Assembly (NCBI GenBank): GCA_963772805.1
Contig: CAVYYU010000008.1
Location: forward strand, 124,001 to 188,000
Reading direction: 5' to 3'
Origin: Legionella_A sp963772805
GTDB lineage: Bacteria; Pseudomonadota; Gammaproteobacteria; Legionellales; Legionellaceae
Length of the DNA stretch: 64,000 bases
Shown: in pieces, positions 16,641 through 24,573 of the stretch
Numbering within the stretch: the stretch's first letter is position 1
Layout of the letters: every line of letters begins with the position of its first letter
Program-made: the position numbers and the translations under genes
Notes under the pieces: model-generated
What the model saw: only the letters and a program-made list of their open reading frames with translations
Database searches by the model: none
Told to the model about the DNA's origin: nothing

Positions 16641-19232
16641 TTACAAATAAAGATCCTGCAGTGGGTTTAATGAGTCATGGTTATCTATAGCATCTATTTG
16701 CGGCGCATAATTTGCTCTATAGAGCCCATAGGCGGTGAGGCCTAATCCAACGGTACCAGCCGTGGTTAGCAGTATACTTGTGGTGGTAACAGGGTTGAGC
16801 ATAAGAAAGGCTACAATACCAACAGCCAAGGTAATCGCGCTGATTGCAGCGAACGCATGCAAACATTGCAATTGGAATGCATAGGATACCTGTTGTTCAT
16901 GACCAAGGTAATTGTCGTTGTGGTTATGTTTTTCTTGATTTGCTTTTCGTCCACTAGCGTGCCAGCCTTGCATTGGTGATCCACCAATATATATAGCATT
17001 TTTGCCTTTAGTAGCGTACCACTCAGCCATTTGTGGTAGATCATTTAGCTTTTGCATTTGTAATTCGGCCATTTTACTGGATTCAGGGGTGTTCATAAAG
17101 TCCAATGCTTGCACGACTCTATAACTTATATTTGGCCAAACAACATTCCCCTTACTTTCTAAAAGCACCTCTCTTTCTTCCGCTGAAGTCGCACTGATAG
17201 GAGTGAAGACTTTCACACCAATGTCTGAGTCGCATTGTTGAAAACATTTTATAATGTCGGGGTAGTTTCTTTCATCAACAAGCCCCGCAAGAACTGCGAG
17301 AGCAAGCCCTTGCGGGTCAATAGTTTTTCCTTGAAGAAATGGCGCGTCTTGCTCATTAATTAAACTGGTTACATAGGGTGGTAACGGGATGACTGGTGTC
17401 ATCTGATCATTGATGCGCTTTCCCGGAATAAAATCCATTGGGTTAAGTCTATGGTCATCGTTATAAAGGAGTTTGTCTCTAATGGATAGCTGGAGATCTG
17501 ACTTAGCTTGAAGCAATGCTGTTTTTATACCCTGATTAGTAGCGAGTAATTTTAGCAGTGGCAGTTGATGGGTACTGTTCACATGTTGCAGCTGGTTTGC
17601 TATGTTTTGGCTGAACGACGTTTTTCTTAACAGACCTTCATTTTCAACTAATTTCGATATTACCTGATACAAATAAGTGGCATTACACAGTGTTTTGGCG
17701 TCATACATAAAGTCAGCGAAAATATCACGAGAATCGGCTCCAAACGGCAAGCCATCACTGTTATCAACCACATTCATGTATAGGTAAAATACAGCACCTG
17801 ATAGTGTTGGGGCGAATTCATCTAAAAGACACTGTTTACTGTCTTGATCATCCAAAGCATCAACTAGAAACATCAATGCTCGAATAAAGTGAATTTCACT
17901 ATCTCTTGTGCCTGGGGTTAAATTTTCTATATTGTTGCTTATGAATCGGCTCAAGGCAAAAGATGGCGTTGGTGGTATTGAGCTGCTAGGTAGCAATTGA
18001 TTTCTGAATATCGTTAATGCATTGTAGTATTTCGTTAATATGTCTGCATTGAGTCCCACCAAATTTAGTTCATGCTGAGACGTATTTTGCGCTGATGCAG
18101 AATGGTCTGCATTTGATGGCACTGGGAAGTTTACGAGCGCGTCAGGCTGATTCTCTTTACAATACTGCCTTAGTGCTTGTTGCCAGTCTACAATCCGATT
18201 GGCTAAAAAATGTTCTTTATTCGACTCTGGTATATATACAATGGGGATCTTGCCGTATCCCTGGTAAATTGAGTAGCCGTCATTATGGGTTGCACGACTG
18301 GTTTCTTGCTTCTGAGCAAAGCCTCTTAATGCCACTGTAACCTGAGCAACATAGCCACTTTTTAGCAGAGTGGGCGCCATAAAACTCAAATCTCGCATCC
18401 ATACCATATCGCGATATCTTCTACCTAAAGATGCTACGCAACCATAAGCTGCTACTAGCTCAAGTAAATTGTCTGCGGCGTGATTTTTATTGCTGGCTTC
18501 AAGTTGCAAATTTGTTTCTAAATTCTGAGTTTTATAGTCTAAATAATTTCTAATTGCACGACATGCTGCTTGATGGATCACTTTTTCTCGAGTTAAACGA
18601 CTCTCTGTAGACCACTCATACAAATCAATTTTATTAGCAAATAGTATTGGCTCTACGATTTTTTGTCGATAGCCCTGAAAGGTGGGCTGATGTAGAGCCA
18701 GAGCTGCTTCTCCATCTTGATGCCCATAGATGCATAGATCGCGTTCTGCCTTTTCGGATTTAGACAATTCATTATAAAGTTTATCATCATGCAAGGGAGG
18801 TGCCTTGTCTTGCTGATAAGGTTTCTTGTCTTCGTCAAGCAATACTATTGGGTCTGCACTAGCGACGATAACCGGACCATTATCTTGAGCTAAGGCAACA
18901 TAGGTAATATCTGCAAACTGCTTATCGTGATTGAGGATCAACCCGCCCTCAACCCCAACATAAATCCAATTGTCATCCGCTTTCGTCTCAATACCTTGCT
19001 CTTCTTTGAGACATTTTGTCAACAGTACTTTCCTCTCTCGAAGAATCGTTGCCCTTAGTTCGGCACCACACCTGGTTTCTTTATGTCCGACGGGTTGCGA
19101 TGGAATCCCCGTGTCGTTCTCCCCAATTCGATGGCGCAGTGAAATAAAGCCATCAGGATAAATGCGTTCAAGCGCGCTTTCAATAGGTCTAACTTTAATG
19201 TCTTTGGTGCTACTATAAACAACGATAATCAT
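16641..19232 (-). CDS. DUF84 (YjjX-like) domain fused to large unknown region with C-terminal membrane hairpin; effector candidate
   Basis: The 863-residue protein starts with a domain matching DUF84/YjjX inosine-xanthosine triphosphatases: SSTKDIKVRPIESAL, then GIPSQPVGHKETRCGAELRA (about 43-62) and WIYVGVEGGL (about 90-100). Normal members end near residue 175; here about 600 more residues of no recognised family follow. Two hydrophobic segments (about 790-811 and 815-840) form a likely membrane hairpin close to the end, leaving a short polar tail (NHDSLNPLQDLYL). There is no signal peptide. A housekeeping-enzyme domain with a long unique body and a terminal hairpin is typical of Dot/Icm-type effectors. 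It lies beside an IS remnant and tRNA-Leu. Confidence 0.7.
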   Translation of the reverse strand: MIIVVYSSTKDIKVRPIESALERIYPDGFISLRHRIGENDTGIPSQPVGHKETRCGAELRATILRERKVLLTKCLKEEQGIETKADDNWIYVGVEGGLILNHDKQFADITYVALAQDNGPVIVASADPIVLLDEDKKPYQQDKAPPLHDDKLYNELSKSEKAERDLCIYGHQDGEAALALHQPTFQGYRQKIVEPILFANKIDLYEWSTESRLTREKVIHQAACRAIRNYLDYKTQNLETNLQLEASNKNHAADNLLELVAAYGCVASLGRRYRDMVWMRDLSFMAPTLLKSGYVAQVTVALRGFAQKQETSRATHNDGYSIYQGYGKIPIVYIPESNKEHFLANRIVDWQQALRQYCKENQPDALVNFPVPSNADHSASAQNTSQHELNLVGLNADILTKYYNALTIFRNQLLPSSSIPPTPSFALSRFISNNIENLTPGTRDSEIHFIRALMFLVDALDDQDSKQCLLDEFAPTLSGAVFYLYMNVVDNSDGLPFGADSRDIFADFMYDAKTLCNATYLYQVISKLVENEGLLRKTSFSQNIANQLQHVNSTHQLPLLKLLATNQGIKTALLQAKSDLQLSIRDKLLYNDDHRLNPMDFIPGKRINDQMTPVIPLPPYVTSLINEQDAPFLQGKTIDPQGLALAVLAGLVDERNYPDIIKCFQQCDSDIGVKVFTPISATSAEEREVLLESKGNVVWPNISYRVVQALDFMNTPESSKMAELQMQKLNDLPQMAEWYATKGKNAIYIGGSPMQGWHASGRKANQEKHNHNDNYLGHEQQVSYAFQLQCLHAFAAISAITLAVGIVAFLMLNPVTTTSILLTTAGTVGLGLTAYGLYRANYAPQIDAIDNHDSLNPLQDLYL

Positions 19233-19733
19233 ATTTCTATTCTCAATGGGTTATGTTGATATTTGTTCGTTAAGCAATTGAATAATATGATATATTTGTA
19301 TAAATCAAGTTCTGAAACGAGAATAAAGCCCGTTTGCAATGGCTAGACGACTGCTCAGTAATGAGCGCTGGTCGAAGCTCGGGACAATAATGAGCGAACA
19401 AGGGATTTATCACAAGCCCAATTTGCGAAAAATGTTAGAAGAAATACTGCATCGTATTCTCCTTGAACTACAATTAAAACTTTTGTGCTTACTGGGGGGC
19501 TTCTGGGGCTAGAGGGGGGGGGCGGTATAAAAATATTCTTTTATCCAAAAAAAAACGAGTTGATCTATGAATGAAATTATAAAAAAAACATTACCCAACG
19601 TGGGTACGGTTATATGCGAAAAATAACGAATAGTTGAGAAAGATTTGAGAAGAAGAAGTCAGTGTTATTTCAATATAAATCAAGGAGTTATGTGCCGTTG
19701 TGAACCATTGAGAACTGATACAAAATGTCTCAA
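19233..19733. other. 501-base gap with IS remnant and homopolymer tracts
   Basis: Between the start of the 863-aa gene and tRNA-Leu. It holds the IS5-type fragment at 19339-19512, a G-rich tract near 19493-19524 and an A-run near 19549. The rest (about 19555-19730) shows no gene or RNA I can support. The upstream part (19233-19330) is AT-rich and probably contains the promoter of the 863-aa gene. Confidence 0.5.
19339..19512 (+). pseudogene. IS5-family transposase N-terminal fragment
   Basis: A 57-codon frame starts MARRLLSNERWSKLG and runs through GIYHKPNLRKMLEEIL, the conserved opening of IS5-family (IS427-group) OrfA transposases, where the next conserved block should read close to YRMRTGCPWRDLP. 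Here the match stops after about residue 39 and unrelated codons run to a TAG. Neither the DDE core nor terminal repeats are visible, so the element is a stub. Confidence 0.7.
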
Positions 19734-19820
19734 TGGTACCGAGGGTCGGAGTCGAACCGACACGGTGTCACCACCACCGGATTTTGAATCCGGCGCGTCT
19801 ACCAATTCCGCCACCCCGGC
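19734..19820 (-). tRNA. tRNA-Leu (anticodon CAA)
   Basis: Read on the minus strand from 19820, the sequence folds as a class II tRNA: 7-base acceptor starting GCCGGGG, D-arm with GGTAGAC, anticodon stem CCGGATT/AATCCGG with CAA in the loop, a long variable arm (GGTGGTGACACC), T-arm with GGTTCGACTCC, discriminator A and encoded CCA. A long variable arm and CAA anticodon identify leucine (UUG codons). Confidence 0.96.
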
Positions 19821-19984
19821 ACAGGCGCCTATTATAACAAAGAACTTCAATGAAACAATGGCTAGACTAAATTATTCTGCCCTTGCACGACCTTTTAGCG
19901 TCATTTATTAATATCGCATCGTGGTTTTGAGCCGTTACAGCAAAATTTGATTGTTTCTTGTACGGTGATATCCTCATACTGTTG

Positions 19985-21328
19985 TCAAATCCGGTCTTCC
20001 GTAATATTAATCATCATTTGCAACGCTTTTTTGGCATTATCAATGACCCAGTTTTGATCTGTTTGTTGCAGCCGGTTACGTGTTCCTGTGAATTCATTCA
20101 CCACATCACCTGCTTTGACTTCGTTGTATGCCATGGTTTTGCCTTGGCGTAATAGGTCGAGCAAGCCGACCAGATGTGGTGGATCATTGCGGGACATCGT
20201 CGCGCATCCACAGCCGGCGCCTTTCTCAACAGGCGACTTAGGTGCTTCAGCGAGGTTGACTACTGTAATGCCCAAATGTTTACAGTATTGTTTCAGATTT
20301 TCCACCATGTGATTTTCAGTGCCAATCGCATAGTGTTTGGTGCCGGCACGATCGTTGACAACATTATCCCAAATGAATGCGGTGGATCCGGCATGTTGGG
20401 CAACGCGAATCACGTCATTGCGGCATTCAGGATGCACGATGGTGGTGTACCCTTGTTTGTGCCAATACTCACACATCTCTGGTTGGTAGTGGGTGTGAAC
20501 GGCACATTGGCTAGCAAATAAAATCAGCTCTGCTTGGTCAAATTTCGCGAGCGTAGCCTCGTCTTGTGCTGCTAGAGAATATTGTGCGCCGGCAGTGCCT
20601 CCTGGCCAATAGGCAATATTCTTAATTCCCAGCCAATACGCAACATTTTCACCCATGTGTTGATCGGGAATAAATAAGATCTTTTTATTTTGTTTTTGTG
20701 CCCATTGAAATATTTTTTTGACATTTGAGCTCGTACAAACAGCACCGCCCTGTGCACCGGTCATTGCTTTTACGCGTCCCGATGTGTTCATGTAGCAGAC
20801 TGGTATTATATTTTCAGCACCGTAACGTGCATTAAGATCAATAAAGGCCGGTTCAACCATGAAGTCCTTGGCCAGCATTTCCATAGTGCAGCCTGATTTA
20901 GGATTGGTGATATAAACGTGCTGATTGGGGTTCGCAAGGATGCTGATCGATTCAGCCATAAAATGCACAGCTGATTCGATAATGACTGATTTTTCAGGAT
21001 GATTTGCTGCCATCAGTGCCAGCTGATAAGAGTCGCCGATTTGCCCACCAAATTGTTCGATCAAGCGCACTATATCGCCACCCATGTAATAATGAGCGAG
21101 CAGCAGCAGTTTGTCACCAAAGTGGGCCTGTGCTTTTTGCATGTAAGGCTTCATCCACTCAACAACGGTTGTCAGCTTTCGATCTGGTAATGCCTGGTAT
21201 TCTTGTGCGTAAGGGATAAAATCGTCTTGATACCAATCCAGTGGGTAATCACTCTGGCAGATGCTCATATCATTGGTGATGTGCATCAGTGTCTTTTCAG
21301 GTTGATAGGCGCTATATGTTTTAAACAT
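19985..21328 (-). CDS. nadA: Quinolinate synthase
   Basis: NadA condenses iminoaspartate from NadB with dihydroxyacetone phosphate to quinolinate, using a 4Fe-4S cluster. The ATG start gives 447 residues; a TTG four codons upstream directly after the nadB stop is an alternative. The three cluster cysteines are apparent in GGAVCTSSN, VHPECRND and GAGCGCATM. NTSGRVKA and FIPDQHMGENVAYW are family motifs. It is about 100 residues longer than the Escherichia coli enzyme because of N- and C-terminal extensions. It is the last gene of purB-nadB-nadA, 12 bases after nadB. Confidence 0.95.
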   Translation of the reverse strand: MFKTYSAYQPEKTLMHITNDMSICQSDYPLDWYQDDFIPYAQEYQALPDRKLTTVVEWMKPYMQKAQAHFGDKLLLLAHYYMGGDIVRLIEQFGGQIGDSYQLALMAANHPEKSVIIESAVHFMAESISILANPNQHVYITNPKSGCTMEMLAKDFMVEPAFIDLNARYGAENIIPVCYMNTSGRVKAMTGAQGGAVCTSSNVKKIFQWAQKQNKKILFIPDQHMGENVAYWLGIKNIAYWPGGTAGAQYSLAAQDEATLAKFDQAELILFASQCAVHTHYQPEMCEYWHKQGYTTIVHPECRNDVIRVAQHAGSTAFIWDNVVNDRAGTKHYAIGTENHMVENLKQYCKHLGITVVNLAEAPKSPVEKGAGCGCATMSRNDPPHLVGLLDLLRQGKTMAYNEVKAGDVVNEFTGTRNRLQQTDQNWVIDNAKKALQMMINITEDRI

Positions 21329-21340
21329 GACTTGTCTCAA

Positions 21341-22993
21341 TTAAATAAACGGGTTTTGTGGCGAATTTAGGCGAGAAATACTCTCGCGCGCCTGGGTACT
21401 TTTTTTCGGAAAATCTTCTCGAAAATGTCCGCCCCGTGATTCCCGTCTGGACAACGCACCCTTAACAATCAATTCAGCATTCAGGACAATGTTACGCAGC
21501 TCGATAAGATCACGAGTAATACAGTGTTTCCAGTAGTATTCCTCGATTATTTTAGTACGCTTTATTATCAATTGTAGTAGATCCTGCAGACCTGCTTCAG
21601 TGCGTACAATGCCAGCATAAGATGTCATCTCACCACGAAGACTTCGCCAATGCGCATTGATTTGACTTGCTCGGCGTGCATTTACGTTACCTGGAGAGCT
21701 CCAATTAGGAATATCGGTGTTCAAAGTCCAGGGTGTGGCGATGTCTATTAAGCTGTGACGCGGAGCGTTTGCGGCCATTACCAGCGCCTCAAGTAATGAG
21801 TTACTCGCTAAACGGTTAGCGCCATGTAGCCCGGTAAACGCTACTTCGCCTATTGCATACAAACGCTTGAGATCAGTGCGGCCATTTACGTCGGTGAGTA
21901 TGCCGCCACATTGGTAGTGAGCCGCGGGAACAACCGGGATCATATCCTGACTCATTTCAATGCCTACTGATAGCAGGGTGTTGTAAATTTGGGGGAAGCG
22001 TTTTTTTAGAAATGATTTTGATTGGTGTGTGATGTCTAAGTGAACAAAGCTATTGTGGCCTTGTTCCATTTCGTTAAAGATGGCTCGTGCTACCACATCG
22101 CGTGTGGCTAACTCCATTTGTTCCGGAGCGTAATGACGCATGAAGCGCTCGCCGGTATCCGGGTTTTTAAGCAAAGCTCCCTCACCACGCACCGCTTCTG
22201 AGATTAAAAAATTATTCAGTGAGTGGTTATGGAGCAAGGTAGGGTGGAATTGATAAAACTCCATATTGCCCACACGAGCACCTGCGCGATAAGCCATGGC
22301 TACACCATCACCAGTGGCAACCATCGGGTTGGTTGTATAGCGATAGGTTTTGCCCGCGCCGCCTGTTGCCAACACAACGCAACGAGACAGGAAGGTGTGA
22401 ATGCGATTGCGCTCACAATCTAAAATATAGGCACCTAGAACTTCACCTTGATTCTCGGTGCGGTGGGGGTGGTAATGGGTTATTAGATTAATGGCTACAT
22501 GCTGTTCAAAAAAATGAATTTGTTCTTGCAGCCGTGCCATTTTCTCGAGAGCCAGGGTTGTTGTTAATCCTGTTTGATCACTGCAGTGGACTATACGGCG
22601 ATGTGAATGCCCGCCTTCTTTTGCCAACGCGTAATCGCCATTTGCTACTTTGTTAAAGTTGATGGAATATAGTTGCAATTGTTTGATGGCTTCTGGGCCC
22701 TGACGAATAATGGACTCGACGGCGTCGCGGTAGCACAGGCCATCACCAGCCAGTAAAGTATCTGAAATATGGGATTCCAAGGAGTCTTCTGGTGCGAATA
22801 CTGCCGCTATTCCACCCTGGGCATAACGACTATTGCACTCACTGGCTTCAGCTTTGCTGATGAGTGCTATCTTGATTTTGGGTTGCAGCTCTAACAACTG
22901 CATACAATAATGAAGTCCAGCAAGGCCTGTACCAATGACTAGCACATCAAATTCGTAGGTCTGTCCCTGTTGGGTTAACGTTGATATATTCAT
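21341..22993 (-). CDS. nadB: L-aspartate oxidase
   Basis: FAD enzyme oxidising L-aspartate to iminoaspartate, the first step of bacterial NAD synthesis. The 550 residues show the N-terminal dinucleotide fold (VLVIGTGLAGLHYC), the succinate-dehydrogenase-type segment GGHSHRRIVHC, the second FAD motif VVLATGGAGKTYRYTTNP, and the substrate-site region RGEGALLKNPDTGERF. The C-terminal helical domain ends with RRESRGGHFREDFP. Its ATG overlaps the purB stop by four bases (ATGA), so the two are coupled. Confidence 0.97.
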   Translation of the reverse strand: MNISTLTQQGQTYEFDVLVIGTGLAGLHYCMQLLELQPKIKIALISKAEASECNSRYAQGGIAAVFAPEDSLESHISDTLLAGDGLCYRDAVESIIRQGPEAIKQLQLYSINFNKVANGDYALAKEGGHSHRRIVHCSDQTGLTTTLALEKMARLQEQIHFFEQHVAINLITHYHPHRTENQGEVLGAYILDCERNRIHTFLSRCVVLATGGAGKTYRYTTNPMVATGDGVAMAYRAGARVGNMEFYQFHPTLLHNHSLNNFLISEAVRGEGALLKNPDTGERFMRHYAPEQMELATRDVVARAIFNEMEQGHNSFVHLDITHQSKSFLKKRFPQIYNTLLSVGIEMSQDMIPVVPAAHYQCGGILTDVNGRTDLKRLYAIGEVAFTGLHGANRLASNSLLEALVMAANAPRHSLIDIATPWTLNTDIPNWSSPGNVNARRASQINAHWRSLRGEMTSYAGIVRTEAGLQDLLQLIIKRTKIIEEYYWKHCITRDLIELRNIVLNAELIVKGALSRRESRGGHFREDFPKKSTQARESISRLNSPQNPFI

Positions 22994-24360
22994 GAAAATG
23001 CTTTTACAAGTTGTGCTGCAAGACCGGTATATTTCTCGGGCGTCAGTGTGATTAACTGGTTTTTAGCTTCATCGGGAATGTCTAACAATTTGATGAATTG
23101 TTTGAGGCTATTGCTATCAATTCCTTGCCCGCGAGTCAGATCGCGCAATTGTTCATAAGCATTCGGCACACTATAACGGCGCATGACGGTTTGAATGGCC
23201 TCGGCAAGCACTTCCCAATTGGCGTCAAGATCATGTTTCAGTGTGCGCTTACTGATTTTTAACTTATCATTACCTTTGGCAATTGCCTGGTATGCGATAA
23301 GGGTATAGGCGAAAGCAACACCCAAATTGCGCAGTACCGTCGAATCAGACAAGTCCCGTTGCAGGCGGGATTGTGTTAATTTGTCAGCAAAATGGCTGAA
23401 TAAAGCATTCGCCAAACCGAGGTTGCCTTCTGCATTCTCGAAATCGATGGGATTAACTTTGTGCGGCATGGTAGAGGAGCCGACTTCGTCTGCTACCGTT
23501 TTTTGCTTGAAGTACGACTGTGAAATATAGGTCCAAATATCACGGGTGTAATCAAGTAAAATGTTATTGATACGAATCATCAGGTGCGATATTTCTGCAA
23601 TACCGTCATGGGGTTCAATCTGCGTTGTGTATGCATTGAACGAGAGACCTAACGAAGTAACGAAATTTGCACAATGCTTACGCCAATCCACTTCGGGGTA
23701 GGCGATGATGTGGGCATTGTAGTTACCTACAGCACCATTGCACTTTGCAGATATTAATACTTCTACTAATTGTTGTTGTGGGCGCTTGAGTCGCGCAACA
23801 AAATTAATTAATTCTTTTCCCATGGTAGTGGGTGTCGCGGGTTGTCCATGGGTGCGAGCAAGCATGGCTGTGTTGCCGTGTTGTTTTCCGAGCAAAGTAA
23901 TGCCACCTGATAGTTCTGCGAGTGCCGGCAAAATAACGTGCGCGATAGCCTCTTTCATCATCATTGCGTATGCGAGATTATTGATGTCTTCAGAGGTGCA
24001 GGCGAAATGAATAAAACCGGTTATTTCTTTTAACTTGTCGTGTTGTTCCAGCTTTTCTTTTAAATAGTACTCAACCGCTTTGATGTCATGATTTGTTTTT
24101 TTCTCATGGTCTTTTACCTTGAGCGCCTCTTGTTCATCAAAATTCGTGAGCACATCCGCAAGATAGGCGCGTGATTGGGCATCGAGTGGCGGCACTTCGT
24201 GAATTTCTTTGTTGGCGGCTAAAGATTCCAGCCAGCGAATTTCTACCATTACCCGGTAGTATATGAGGGCAAATTCACTAAAATAGGGGCTTAACGTGCG
24301 TGTTTTTTGCAGATATCTTCCGTCTATCGGTGAAATGGTATTTAAAGCAGATAAGGTCAT
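22990..24360 (-). CDS. purB: Adenylosuccinate lyase
   Basis: Acts twice in purine synthesis, releasing fumarate from SAICAR and from adenylosuccinate. The 456 residues have normal length for the proteobacterial type. Visible sites are TSEDINNLAYAMM, ARTHGQPATPTTMGKE with the general-acid histidine region, and the superfamily signature GSSTMPHKVNPIDFENAEG with the catalytic serine. It leads the operon with nadB and nadA; purB upstream of NAD genes is an unusual partner set but the overlaps leave little doubt that they share a transcript. Divergent from ppsA. Confidence 0.97.
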   Translation of the reverse strand: MTLSALNTISPIDGRYLQKTRTLSPYFSEFALIYYRVMVEIRWLESLAANKEIHEVPPLDAQSRAYLADVLTNFDEQEALKVKDHEKKTNHDIKAVEYYLKEKLEQHDKLKEITGFIHFACTSEDINNLAYAMMMKEAIAHVILPALAELSGGITLLGKQHGNTAMLARTHGQPATPTTMGKELINFVARLKRPQQQLVEVLISAKCNGAVGNYNAHIIAYPEVDWRKHCANFVTSLGLSFNAYTTQIEPHDGIAEISHLMIRINNILLDYTRDIWTYISQSYFKQKTVADEVGSSTMPHKVNPIDFENAEGNLGLANALFSHFADKLTQSRLQRDLSDSTVLRNLGVAFAYTLIAYQAIAKGNDKLKISKRTLKHDLDANWEVLAEAIQTVMRRYSVPNAYEQLRDLTRGQGIDSNSLKQFIKLLDIPDEAKNQLITLTPEKYTGLAAQLVKAFS

Positions 24361-24573
24361 GGGTGTAATCGCCGCAAGTTAAATATGTATGATATGCGAT
24401 GCGCCGCCAGATGTGAATAAAAGTGTTCCAATTCAGGCAATTTGAGTTGTGGCATAGGTGCTGGTGCTCGGGGAGAGCAGGTTGTTTGGAATTGCTGGTT
24501 TTCATCATCTGCTAATTCACATCATCTGGTAATTTAAGTAGAATGGCTCACAATTTATGGATTCGAGGTAATT

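Noticed and set aside
19821..19984. An attachment-site repeat of the tRNA-Leu 3' end
   Set aside because: No second copy of the tRNA end was seen nearby, and no integrase gene is in the window.
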